The translations under genes and the position numbers were made by a program. Shown here one piece after another: positions 35,901 to 44,244 of a stretch of DNA of 64,000 bases. Within the stretch, counting starts at the first letter, position 1; the number at the start of each line of letters is the position of its first letter. The notes below the pieces were generated by a model. The model was not told the origin of the DNA. It made no database searches and saw only the letters and a program-made list of their open reading frames with translations. The DNA comes from Flectonema sp. DT1601 (Eukaryota; Euglenozoa; Diplonemea; Diplonemida; Diplonemidae): positions 124,001 to 188,000 of the forward strand of contig OZ025855.1 in assembly GCA_964019425.1 (NCBI GenBank), written 5' to 3'.

Positions 35901-36816
35901 GTCCTTTGATTTCCAACAGCGTGTTGATTCTTATCAATTGATCACCAGACATAATCTGAATTACAATTTTAGAAATTCCAACTGGACAAGTCTTCGCCAT
36001 TACTCTCGAAGACACTCTAAAAGTGTAAATTCCCATAACGACCGACAATTGCTGCCAAGAAGAAACAATATCTGTGTCATTGCAAGAGAGTCTACCAAAG
36101 AATATACTGCTAAGAGAAAAGTTAAACACCCAGACTAAGTCTGTCAGAGGTAGCTCGTTTATTTCTATTGTTGGCTGAAGTGTGGTATTGCAATTGATTG
36201 ACAGCATCTCACTCACTTTAAAGTTTACTAAAATATTGATTTCTGGTCCATCGTTAACACGGAAACAAGTTCTACACATCTCACGAAGAGTGATATCTTC
36301 AACAGGAACATTATTTCCTGATAGTCGAATAGGAGACACATGTCTGTCAGTTGAGTACAGAGTTCCATTGCATGCGGTGATTTGAATATCTATTCGTGTT
36401 GCTTTAAGTACCAATTCAATATTTTTCGTTTTCGAAGTCGTCAAGTTCGAATCCCTCACAACAGTCAACATCGGAGTAGTTTCCTCGACAATATCAATTT
36501 CGTTGATGGTTGCTTCGAATTGAACTATTCGAGCCACTCTTTTTAAGGAAACGTCAACACCATTTCCTTCACAAATATAAAGTTCTGAAGGAATAGATTT
36601 ATCTACGAAGAAGATACCATTATCAGTAATATTGTAATCAAGCCCATCGGTACAATTAATTCCTCCTGCGACCCATAAGTCGGTTCCATGTAAGGAGAAA
36701 AGCGCCTCACCACCAGCTGGAATAAAAAATATTTTCTCTCCCTCAGAGTCAACTGCTTGACTTCTTACTGTAATACTGATCAGAAGTAGAATCGCAAGGT
36801 ATAGCGACCCGTCCAT
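29971..36816 (-). CDS. giant cysteine-rich multi-pass membrane protein with cytoplasmic coiled coil
   Basis: A single 2281-residue open frame. It begins with a signal peptide (MDGSLYLAILLLISITVRSQA) placed just after CTCTCAG at 36838-36840, which is why the upstream ATG is not used. Residues about 25-1100 form a long extracellular part with many Asn-Xaa-Ser/Thr sites and repeated beta-rich units. A Cys-rich EGF/TNFR-like block spans about 1110-1205 (CPKCPLNAVC...CSICESGYG...CAKCG). About seven membrane segments follow between 1205 and 1705. After them come a beta-rich cytoplasmic domain (about 1740-1890), an acidic patch, a coiled coil (about 1930-2170) and a basic tail. From memory, similar Cys-rich plus multi-pass proteins occur in several protist groups. 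A surface receptor or channel-like role is likely, but the ligand is unknown. The stop is TAA. Confidence 0.9.
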   Translation of the reverse strand: MDGSLYLAILLLISITVRSQAVDSEGEKIFFIPAGGEALFSLHGTDLWVAGGINCTDGLDYNITDNGIFFVDKSIPSELYICEGNGVDVSLKRVARIVQFEATINEIDIVEETTPMLTVVRDSNLTTSKTKNIELVLKATRIDIQITACNGTLYSTDRHVSPIRLSGNNVPVEDITLREMCRTCFRVNDGPEINILVNFKVSEMLSINCNTTLQPTIEINELPLTDLVWVFNFSLSSIFFGRLSCNDTDIVSSWQQLSVVMGIYTFRVSSRVMAKTCPVGISKIVIQIMSGDQLIRINTLLEIKGLLGLNCKGCVLHGGFISYMIDTEMGIPVYGFSDILTVELSNSRLLNRQDSSQSCGSSMLRSVTQCEGLRVIPQPNNKLITNISNSDVNSEMFLCLNGIQTDIQILIFNAIENINLISLGSQYTFTIVEGVAFPMRMVGTGLGNTSWDLYTALALECSGLLPVYAISKGEKTSDSEVVSLINDDSHIPVGQIFEICVAAAPTSRSLKSLRNYDFVIPTGIFITVTQLSLGRYTVTQKRSIAYHEGKDDVLIPVVNSSRISTNRDLFDLPLILFSSVDELCQVENKTADLSKQTSLSSYSFTSPIIPSGNERFVICISQHGQVGYPVRGIQLVLLAPLSFQIGKKVAVLPNNEIKLPIETVSENVLLYLLLDSLSFILSSQSDCTTQSAVTSLRNVNGAVSVRFRSPNDAGIYFICISTEEVGSWIQVKETYLMVTSIVSLSNEPEGSVIGSLAATGSVVSVQLGDHSQQVWISVDGQPVQNKISTCAHEISGGHIFVESSISEHQFCLPPLKALATTHSLWISDCRSHGQCSSLTAPPKSSYFVLSSYSVSAFTLSIGDVHPGELLNVARGSNINLRVTGMGITPLMLWLSIQELGQCGTNDVSSKIPVCTKCNCTPSCDRIGSTVAVEVSNANSFTWTLSSEASTAVSVDVPLEICVAAKPSTATCSVDYQVPRGSYFYSTGISFTVASSYHLIFNIQPPPIVDWSGELTHPAVVSIADDFSRIINSHRTQKKLLAYWKPKPDGRDSFIYFLDSSQSNTTIDLKVQGLINVPYKLFITSDGMTPISSNPIIINSCPYYDNISRYALPAIRRVSACPKCPLNAVCNGTEFLLARKGYWHAGPNSPVIYPCGRPQGSDSCYEGDTCGEGYKSYYNNPRCSICESGYGKAWGTEHCAKCGSYVSNVIIFSSGVVLATLAVGLFILLTLQPKKHDPFAVLIKITISHLTIASRCGSFSSNLQRTLQPLYTFQTTVGEIPTEYSAANCLFELNFYNKLIVVNLMPLIVTCVVGIIFMVLKLTRVIRAYRKRTDLNQTTETMSTTDIEMPQLQQTGESNFDMTIESGDRSNSLKLNAVIEPPPLLRDDEGDDINQSSRLENISHCSTISIEDGYEQNWIAAKLGIDHRKLWVVWVQTMVVFLFLIYPTLLQVNAKLFQCETISRAHPSTSPEYQLWVNAVESSLPSEDIIKHDDLNHNETLYLMADRSITCEGSTYNNYQVAAIVCIILTGVGIPFGGMLLISKLRKKRGRSATYKMFSFVLSGYRTGNSYGTIPDRWWWESVVMLRKAAIVFVVEFGASSSEESTVWTSFVAILVLMIAVALQQVGQPYRTPGLNHLESLSLSTILLTLNIGLLYVVKWSDGYYVLDPDSTHRDRRVLFYVVTLLLALINCLVMILLFYFIAAEATKKLRKVIFENQQLMEYVMIYLPQCVLKILVYGKMLNEEPDFCCQSVGVLNLHNKGSSQLVALSKFEGQQDNSIPVLLLPCYSFNLYVITAVGGDGGTRIELISDVNKNTSTTEVGRFYAQPEQQQDNLSPNSIVIYSKGKQTRLVRGHHRTKNETAKGWTLTGRFKCISLYDVKKMNNVGRYKVAIKKPEVTEDDDSEGSDHPEDESDWSTDEDDDAPQQSLSNAEQYFREVGALHGFRYYICHGLQGDNLRIVSEQLQLYAAQLEVDIADERNTTHALRRRESELMSQIEQNDVLIKDLNRTVAEALDKQSEERDARKQMQVESQLISTQIEKLELTRKNREQELDFMKSKILQLESNTDTDNEKHQLEEKYEQQNQQLNDGNTELCALRGRLTTLEDMSHQTNYQLTSENYADLFRAAATSAVPAAVLKRKDTIEMAEHLQLQSRIEQRRTTLIREQERSIQIQDLQAKIAAKKKKQKIRKKLKRWFNYALPHKHVPKSVVSEDIAGRTSSPRPVMKSREENILNSFVDRLQHRTPPPVATIPGRILSSSQLKKPNQKNYEDKKELKPLREGK

Positions 36817-36837
36817 TTTTTTGTTTTTATTTTCATT

Positions 36838-37447
36838 CTGAGAGAAGATAAAACTTAACAGGTTGTGGACCATGAAGTACATTATCTTTCCCTACTTGGA
36901 AGGATTCTTAGCATGGTTTGATTTGAGTTCCTGTGGAAAATGTGTTAGTGTCCTCCCCATCAATATAATATCATATCACGAACAAAAGAATATAACGGTT
37001 GGCAAGAAATATGAACAAGAGATCTTATTATTGTTTTATTTCTTTTAATTTTACTTTTGTAATTTTTTTTTTTTTTTTTTTTTTTTCACCCTCTGTTCAA
37101 ATTTCTATTTTCTCTTCATTTTTTTTTTTTTTTTTTTTTTTCCTGAAGACATTAACTTAAAACCGTGTGCTATAAGACACTCGAATTTCTTACGTGCAGT
37201 GCACTCATTATCCCGTCCGTGCTCGTCAGTCTTAAAGAACACGAAGAGACTGACTCTGACTCAATATTAAATGACTAGAAAGGAAAACAAATAATACAGG
37301 AATACATGGGCGACTAAAGGGGAAAAGGGAGAAAGGGAAATACAACAAGGACGCAGATCCCCGATAAAAATAAAAAAAAAAAAAGGGAACGTACAATGTT
37401 TAAAACCGTCCCATCCAAAAGAATAGAATATTTTATTAAAAAGTCTC
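36838..37447. other. spacer upstream of the giant membrane protein gene
   Basis: About 0.6 kb holding the 3' flank of the coiled-coil gene and the leader region of the membrane protein gene. Two T runs occur, 37063-37086 and 37122-37141. No gene is seen. Confidence 0.6.
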
Positions 37448-40400
37448 CTAAAGGTTTGGAGGTGTCAGCGGGGCATTAGGAGGTGTAACTCCCACTAACT
37501 TATCAGTCGGAGGAATTGGAGAGACTCTGACCATTCTCTTTGGAGTCAATGCATTTGGAGCTGCAATATTATGAGGAACACCCGCTTTTTCACAAATAGC
37601 CCTGACTTGCGAAATAACTTCTGATTTCGTGTTTGCAGGAAGATCGACATTCCTTCCCGTATCAATAAAGCGAAGCCTTCCTTTGATTGGATCGTAAGCA
37701 ATTCTTCGACTTGGAGGTCTGGCTTGTCCATTAGTTGTGTATTGGATTGCTCCAGGTAACCAATCTGAAAGAGAGAATGAATGAACCTCTCCAGTGACGG
37801 CATCTTCAAATGAACAGTCGCCACGACCTGATGTTCGAGGAGGAGATATCATTGGCGACTCACCAACAGTACTTGATCTTACAATAGCTGGTGATTGTTC
37901 CATTGTCGATCTTGAAACAGATCTTCTGTAGTGATCGAGTGGTTCGGGTGACATTTCAAGTCTTGATTGATCCAAGTGTGATTGTGTCATATTGACGGCT
38001 TCATTAGCTTCACTCAAAGCATGTTTTAATTCTAATATATCTCCCGCAGCCTGTTCTTTTGCTGTTTCAGCTTCTCGTAGATCTTTTTCAAGTTCCTGAA
38101 CACGAGTGTCATCATTGAACGTTGTCTGAGCTATCTGCCAGGCATCCTCAACGAGAGTCGCTTCATCAAACGCTGCATTCCGCTCTCTGACTGCAGCTGC
38201 TGCTTCTTCTTTTGATAGTCGGACTTGACGCTTTGCAGATTTCAAGTCACGTTCTAATATTATTATTTTTTCTTCTAATTCTGCTGTACGAATGGTACCC
38301 TTGTCTTTAATCCTCCTCGCTTCTATAATCTTGTGATTGTTGTCACGGCAACGTTTTAGTTCGTTTTTGACGCCGAGGTACTCTTCTTCGAGATTCCTTA
38401 GTTCTTGGGCGAGTTTCTTACGTTCATCGCCTTGTTTTCGCATGTCAATGCGGCACTCCTTTAATCGCTCTCTGAATGTTTTTACTTTGCTTCGCTCAGA
38501 TGACAACTCTCTCTCTTTCATTTCCATTTGTGATCTCAGTTCAGCTTCTGCTTCTCCTTCTCTGGAGCTGAGTGCCTCAACTAGACAAGCAATACGTTCG
38601 TCTCCAGCTCGCTTGTCTTTTGCAGCGTTTCTCTCTACGGCTTTCAAGCATCTCGCCATCTCTTCAAGTTCTTCTTCAATCACACCTCTGGCTTTCATAA
38701 CTCCTCCAAGTTTCTTTTGCCATATTTCTTCAGTAGGATTAAGTGTTGCGAATGATCGATGTTGTGATAGTTCTTCTTCACAAAGATCAAGAGTACGTCT
38801 TTCAGAGACTAGAGCTCTACGTAAGTCGTGTTCCTTTAGCTGCATGTGATCCTCAGAGAGGACTCTCTTTCCGCGTTCTTCAGAGATCTCTTCAACGAGT
38901 TGTTGATTCTCCATCATAACACGTTGAAGCTCTTGTTGGGTTTCGAGTCGTGCTTGTTGTTCCGCAACGAGAGCTGTTTTTAAAAGAGTTTCTGACTGAG
39001 TTCTAATGATCGCTTCTTCTTCTGCTTCAGATAATGCTTTCATAGCATCTTGTTCTTGTGATTGGGATTCTGTTAGCGACGCGAGTTGGTCTTCAGCTGC
39101 TAATCTCGCACGTTGTTCATTTTGTAAAGAAGTTCTCAGAAGGTCATCAGAGCTGTTGTTTGTTGACATCAGACGACGAACTTCTGCTTGAAGTTCCTCA
39201 TTCTTCTCTTGGAGGGACTTCCTTGCTTGTTGTTCATTAGTAAGGCTGGCTTTAAGAAGTCGATCTGTAGCACTTTGTGATTCTAATTGCTGGCGCAGTT
39301 TTTCGATTTCATCAACGGCGACATTTCTCTCTGCCAGTTCTCTCGCCTCATCTAACTGGGAACTCAATTTAGTTCGGAGATGCTCAAGTTCATCCTGGGC
39401 TACCTTGCGGGCTTCTTGTTCAGTCTCAAGGGTCTGCCTAAGAAAGTCATCACCACCAAAGGTCTTACCGTCTCTGATTCCAATTTCTAGAGTCTGGCGC
39501 AACCGTTCGACTTCTTCTTGACTAGCATCCAGTGCGGTTTGTAAGCATTCAATCTGTTGTGTGTCAGCTAATTGGTCTTGCAAAGCCTTTAGTTGTTCCT
39601 TAACGAGGTCTGCTTCTTCCTTTGCTGCAATTCTCGCATTTTGCTCCAACTCAAGAGCGTTCTTTAACACATCATCAGAACCAGGTGATGATATCGGAAG
39701 TGGAAGTGGTCTCGACTCCACCGCAGCTATTTGTGCTTCAGCTAAAAGTAAAGCTGCTTTTACTCTCTCGGCTTCATCTTGTGCTGCTACTCGAGTTTCT
39801 TGCTCAAGTTCAAGGGCACTCTTCAGCAGAGCTTCTGAGTCCGAAAGTGGTCTGCCCAGGGAATCCTTTGCGAGTTGCGCTGCATCTTCTGCTGCCACTC
39901 GAGCCTGCTGTTCTGATTTCAGAGCGGCCGCGAGAATCTCTTCGTTAATTGTACCAGGCTCTGCATTTACTAACATCTCTCGTACTCTCCTCGCGTCATC
40001 CTCAGCACAGACTCTGGCAGCCTTCTCAGCGACTAGCGCTTCCTGAAGTTTTTCAATGTATCTCACTTGTGATGGGATGCTAGATGCTCGCTCTTCGAGG
40101 TGAATTTCTGACAACCGCCGAACTTCTTCTTCTGCTACAGCTCGACAGCGTTGTTCTTCTGAAACTCTGACTCGCAGCTTTCCAACTTCTAACTTCAGAT
40201 TTTCTTCATTCTCATAAGAAATATTACACTTAAACTTACTGAGTTCCATCTCCGACTCAGTTAGCCTACGGCGGAGTGATTCGAATTCTTCCTGTGGTGG
40301 GATAGCCTCCTTAAACCTCTTTAGCTCTTCTTCTACAACAAGACGGCCTGTTTGTTCTTCTACGAGTGCCTTCCTCAGTGATTCCTCTGCGATACCGAGT

Positions 40401-41872
40401 GACGTGGATCCAGTGCGAAGTTTATTTTCAGCGTCAATACGAAGACGCTGCTCATCAATTAACGCCTTGCGAAGGGATTCTTCTGCGTAAGACCTGCCAC
40501 TGTCAGCAACACATTTCTCTTCAGCGACACGCCTGGCCCGTTGTTCGTCAGCGAGCATACTACGGAGTTGATTTAGTGCTTCTTCCATCTGTGCTGATGG
40601 AGTGAAAGACTTTTGAAGGTCTTCAATTCTTCTGTTTTGTTCTTTGTGAAGTAACTCTCGAAGCATTTCTTCTGTTTGGTGGGCATTTTGTTTTACTCTC
40701 TTCAGCTCCTCTTCAACAACGACGCGTCCCTTTTGTTCTTCACTGATCGCCTGCCGCAACGATTCCTCAGAAAACTTGGCCGCCGTCGCAGCAACGTGTC
40801 CCGTCTGTACGTCGATGTCTGGAGATGTCGCTTCTTCAGACTTTTCAGTTGCTTCTCTGAGTTGTTTCTTCATTTTATTAACTTCTTCAGCCAGTTCTTG
40901 CCGCATTTTCTGCTCCTTTTCCAGTGCGGCTCTCAGAGCTGCGTCAGCCCCTTGTGATTGGAACACTTCGAGCGCTAACTTAAAAGCCTCGCAGCTCTTT
41001 TTCTCTTCCGCCAATGCGCTGCGCAGAGCTTCTTCAGTTCGGGGAAGTTGTTGCTGTTGTTGCTGTTCGATGCGAGCGTCAGCCTCGATTCGCAAGCGGC
41101 GTTCTTCACTAAGCTGTGCCCTCAGACTTTGTGCAGTGTCATCACTACTTGGATGAAGATCTGATGCAAGTTTTTGTGTTAACGAGAGAAGGGTTGCGAC
41201 TGCTTTTTGAAGCGGCTCAGATTGATCTTTAACACTACACAGCCCATGGTAGGATTCAAGAGCGCTGTCCCTCGCTGCATCACGTTGTGCTGTAATAGTT
41301 GATATGGTTGCTAATAAAGATGAATTACCAACTTCAGTCGATTCAGTGACTGCTTGCTGTAACTCCTCGTTAGCAAGACGGAGACTGTCCAGAGCTTCTG
41401 TAGCATTAGCGACTTGTCTTTCAGCTGCGAGTCTTGTTTCACGTTCTGTGTCCCGTTCTTTTATTGCAGCGAGTGCTGTCTTTCTGGCTTCAACTATTTC
41501 AGCAGACAAGTCAACAGCATCATGAAGAGCATCCTCTAATCGATCTCTCTTGTTTATTGGAGATATGTTTTTATGATCTGGAATACGACTTCGAATGCCA
41601 TCTTTTACTTCATCTAAACGAGCGAGGACTTCGTCGTACCTTTCTGATCCACGTTCCCTTGGAGGGACATAACCAACCTTTATAGGATTATAAACATCAG
41701 GCGGTGCTAATTTCCTCTCTCCACTCAAAACTCTTGGGCTAGCTCCTTCATTACTCCACGTCATTGGATCTCTACCTCGTGGAGGACTTGCTCTTCCTGG
41801 AGGATGCACCCAAGCAGGTCTGTCAGGGTTGTCATATACTCGAATCCCTCCAGTTGGACTGGGGGGTTGCAT
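37448..41872 (-). CDS. long coiled-coil protein with about 17 tandem EQ-R repeats
   Basis: A single exon encodes 1474 residues from the ATG at 41872, 10 nt after TTCATCAG (41883-41885). The N-terminal 110 residues are Pro-rich and basic. Residues about 280-985 carry about 17 copies of a roughly 25-45 residue unit with the core (L)LxxAL..EQxxRxxAEEEL; then comes non-repetitive coiled coil to about 1280. A Ser/Pro-rich linker leads to a compact C-terminal domain at about 1350-1437 (FSLSDWLPGAIQYTT...) that includes GRLRFIDTGR. I do not recognise this domain. A cytoskeletal or scaffold protein is likely from the architecture alone. The repeats differ at many positions, so the array is old rather than a recent expansion. 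The stop is TAG. Confidence 0.85.
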   Translation of the reverse strand: MQPPSPTGGIRVYDNPDRPAWVHPPGRASPPRGRDPMTWSNEGASPRVLSGERKLAPPDVYNPIKVGYVPPRERGSERYDEVLARLDEVKDGIRSRIPDHKNISPINKRDRLEDALHDAVDLSAEIVEARKTALAAIKERDTERETRLAAERQVANATEALDSLRLANEELQQAVTESTEVGNSSLLATISTITAQRDAARDSALESYHGLCSVKDQSEPLQKAVATLLSLTQKLASDLHPSSDDTAQSLRAQLSEERRLRIEADARIEQQQQQQLPRTEEALRSALAEEKKSCEAFKLALEVFQSQGADAALRAALEKEQKMRQELAEEVNKMKKQLREATEKSEEATSPDIDVQTGHVAATAAKFSEESLRQAISEEQKGRVVVEEELKRVKQNAHQTEEMLRELLHKEQNRRIEDLQKSFTPSAQMEEALNQLRSMLADEQRARRVAEEKCVADSGRSYAEESLRKALIDEQRLRIDAENKLRTGSTSLGIAEESLRKALVEEQTGRLVVEEELKRFKEAIPPQEEFESLRRRLTESEMELSKFKCNISYENEENLKLEVGKLRVRVSEEQRCRAVAEEEVRRLSEIHLEERASSIPSQVRYIEKLQEALVAEKAARVCAEDDARRVREMLVNAEPGTINEEILAAALKSEQQARVAAEDAAQLAKDSLGRPLSDSEALLKSALELEQETRVAAQDEAERVKAALLLAEAQIAAVESRPLPLPISSPGSDDVLKNALELEQNARIAAKEEADLVKEQLKALQDQLADTQQIECLQTALDASQEEVERLRQTLEIGIRDGKTFGGDDFLRQTLETEQEARKVAQDELEHLRTKLSSQLDEARELAERNVAVDEIEKLRQQLESQSATDRLLKASLTNEQQARKSLQEKNEELQAEVRRLMSTNNSSDDLLRTSLQNEQRARLAAEDQLASLTESQSQEQDAMKALSEAEEEAIIRTQSETLLKTALVAEQQARLETQQELQRVMMENQQLVEEISEERGKRVLSEDHMQLKEHDLRRALVSERRTLDLCEEELSQHRSFATLNPTEEIWQKKLGGVMKARGVIEEELEEMARCLKAVERNAAKDKRAGDERIACLVEALSSREGEAEAELRSQMEMKERELSSERSKVKTFRERLKECRIDMRKQGDERKKLAQELRNLEEEYLGVKNELKRCRDNNHKIIEARRIKDKGTIRTAELEEKIIILERDLKSAKRQVRLSKEEAAAAVRERNAAFDEATLVEDAWQIAQTTFNDDTRVQELEKDLREAETAKEQAAGDILELKHALSEANEAVNMTQSHLDQSRLEMSPEPLDHYRRSVSRSTMEQSPAIVRSSTVGESPMISPPRTSGRGDCSFEDAVTGEVHSFSLSDWLPGAIQYTTNGQARPPSRRIAYDPIKGRLRFIDTGRNVDLPANTKSEVISQVRAICEKAGVPHNIAAPNALTPKRMVRVSPIPPTDKLVGVTPPNAPLTPPNL

Positions 41873-41882
41873 CTTCTCAGGA

Positions 41883-42782
41883 CTGATGAACATAATAATA
41901 AAATTAATCATATTTCAACGTAAAACTACCAACAGAAAAAAAAAAAAAAAAAAAAAAAAAAAACACCAATAGTCCTCATTTTTTTATCATTTACCTGCAT
42001 TAAAACACAATAAAAAATAGTGGTTGACAAATCCAAGAATAAAGAAACCTTCTTAAACAAGAACAAAAGAATAAATAAATTTCTATAGAGGAGGGGGGGG
42101 GAAATTTAGGGAGGGGAAGGAAAGGGTAACCAACCTGTACTAGTTCTTTGAAATTATTTGTGTGCATTTAAAGTTAAAAGAAAAACATCGTATTTATAAT
42201 TAAAAATATTCGTTTTTTTTTTTTTTCTTGCTAATCTATGCGACACGAAGCACAGAACAATCCAAAAGTTGTAATTAATTGAAAGCCGCGGTGTCAGTTA
42301 CAAACGCCCACATGACTTGATCGCTTTCGCGAAAAAGAACAGCTGCAAAACCCTGAAATCCTCACATATGTTAACAACGTGTCTAAACACGAAAATAATA
42401 AAACAAATAATAATAATAAAAAAAAAGGTTATCCTGGGAAGGGAAATGTGCTCTACTAGGGCGTAAGCCCCAAAATAAAATGGGTATCGGGAAATAATGG
42501 AAAATAAAAAAAAAGGACAACAGGAGGGACTGCAGATCCCAGAAGGTAAATACCGAAGTCGGTAATTGTAAGTTGCGGATTGCTTGGGTTCTTTTTTTTT
42601 TTTTTTTTTTTTTTTTTCTCTCTCTCTATGTAAACCATTATCCGCAATAGACAAATCGAGAGTGCTTCTATTCTACTCAAGAGTGAAAGAACTAAATCAA
42701 ACAAAAAAAAAAAAAAAAAAAAATCAACAATGAAAGTGAAGTGTGATACAGCAACTCAACAGCATCAGAGAACTATTTCAGA
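41883..42782. other. spacer between UBE2S-like and coiled-coil genes
   Basis: About 0.9 kb with A25 around 41939-41963, T22 followed by a short CT repeat near 42591-42627, and an A run near 42702-42723. The minus-strand frame at 42298-42654 has a poly-Lys and poly-Phe/Ile make-up and is not supported. Confidence 0.6.
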
Positions 42783-43514
42783 TTATAATCTCTTTAGGGA
42801 TTTCTTACGGTCTTTATTTATTGCTTTCTGTGCCTGTTTTGTTTTATTTTTTTTTAAAACTAATTTAAAAACCAAAAAAAGAAAGTCCCACAACACAATA
42901 AGAAAATAAACATACCAAAGGCACAGCAATCCTTTTACCGGAGGCTGTCGAAGAGTCTTGGCCCAGAATACTCTTTTGATTTTCTTTATCTCCTTCGGCT
43001 TGCTTTGCGTGGATGGAAGTCAATAGAGTTGCTCTGGTTGTGTTGTTTTGTACAATAATATTATAATTGTTATTAGTTGTGATAGAATAAAATGATCATA
43101 CCGTCTACAATACTCTGAGTAGTTTTCAAGAAGAAGTTTACCCGCTTCTTCATTAAGGGCTGACTCTGGATTAGGTTCAATGAGTAAACAGCGAATGACC
43201 ATAAAGACGTGACGAATGCCTAACTCTGGTTGCCAATCTTTCTGAAGGGTGTTGACGCAAATTTCACCTTTTGGATCAGAGACGTTTGGGTGGAAGATTT
43301 TAGTAACGAAGTATCCCTTTGGAGGAGAAGCTGGATATTCTTTATCTATTAGAAGTCTTACGTGGAACACTCCTCCGAAAAATGGTGTGTGGTCAGGACC
43401 GATTATATCAGCCTCTACTTCATTAGCATTGTCACTCGGACGGATTTCGATTCCGTCGATAGGATTTTTATGAAGATCCTTAATGTGCGACATCAGTAGT
43501 CTTGATAATGCCAT
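42783..43514 (-). CDS. UBE2S: UBE2S-like ubiquitin-conjugating enzyme (E2)
   Basis: Three exons join in frame: 43514-43102, 43033-42916 and 42833-42783 (introns of 68 and 82 nt, both GTATG...CAG), giving 193 residues. The UBC fold covers about 1-150, with HPN at 75-77 and the catalytic Cys at 86 (GEICVNTLQKDW). The third exon encodes a Lys-rich tail ending KKSLKRL. Known UBE2S has a flexible Lys-rich tail ending in Leu-Arg-Arg-Leu that docks on the anaphase-promoting complex, where the enzyme extends Lys11-linked ubiquitin chains. The matching tail in a separate, in-frame exon is strong support both for the family and for the splicing model. Unspliced, the frame would run into an unrelated 27-residue tail. 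The ATG follows TTTTTTTTAG at 43519-43520. The stop is TAA. Confidence 0.9.
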
Positions 43515-43518
43515 TTTA

Positions 43519-43550
43519 CTAAAAAAAAGAATAAACTTACTATAATCCTA
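43519..43550 (-). promoter_or_regulatory. two nested acceptor-like sites before the UBE2S start
   Basis: Reading the minus strand, CTCTTAG ends at 43548, followed by seven bases, a donor-like GTAAGT starting at 43540, a T run and a second TTTAG ending at 43519, four bases before the ATG. This is either a pair of alternative acceptors or a 7-nt exon followed by a 22-nt intron. Confidence 0.5.
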
Positions 43551-44244
43551 AGAGAGAAGAAAAGAGTATGATTTAAAATTTTAGGAAGAAAAAAAAAAAA
43601 AAAGAGGTCAAGGATGTGTCTACAAACAACTACGAATTACCTGTCGGAGTATTTTTTATTATTGTCTAATTTCTTGAAATGTAGAAAAAAGAAGAACGGG
43701 GGGGGGGAACATAAAAATGGGGATGAGAAGAAAGAAAGAAAAAAAGAACATTGTTGAACCGCCCTCTTTTGAGGGAGGCTTTATATTATTTTGTAGCCTA
43801 ACACAATGCGTCTAGGAGAGCATACTTAACTGAGTTGTATGGTAACGCTAACAGTTTAGTTCGAAATCTAAAACAAAGAAAATAGGAAAAGTAACGAGAG
43901 GAAACCCCTCATGTGGTTAGTTATGTGAGGACATGATTTTTTTTTCAGCCTCAGAAACTTGATTACTCATACACAACCTCCTCTCTAATATGAGTCTATT
44001 ATAATAAAAACTTTGCCCTCCAAAATTCCAAGGGCAGTCCAACTATGAAAAAAAAAAAAGAGAAACAACATCATAAAAATAACTGAAATCTAAATAACGT
44101 GTGTCTGTAGTGAGAACCATCTATTTTAGCGAAGTTAAGAAGTAGAACATGATTATCTCACAACTTACTTATATTAAAACACCAATATATTGATCATTCG
44201 CTATGCTATTTCACAAGAAGGAATCTAACCTTACATATTTATAA
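43551..44244. other. spacer between BTB and UBE2S-like genes
   Basis: About 0.7 kb, AT-rich, with short A runs (near 43590 and 44048) and a G9 run near 43699-43707. No coding or RNA signal is seen. Confidence 0.6.

Noticed and set aside
42298-42654. Minus-strand 118-codon frame near the UBE2S-like 3' end
   Set aside because: Poly-Lys followed by Phe/Ile-rich sequence; the true third exon of UBE2S lies at 42783-42833.
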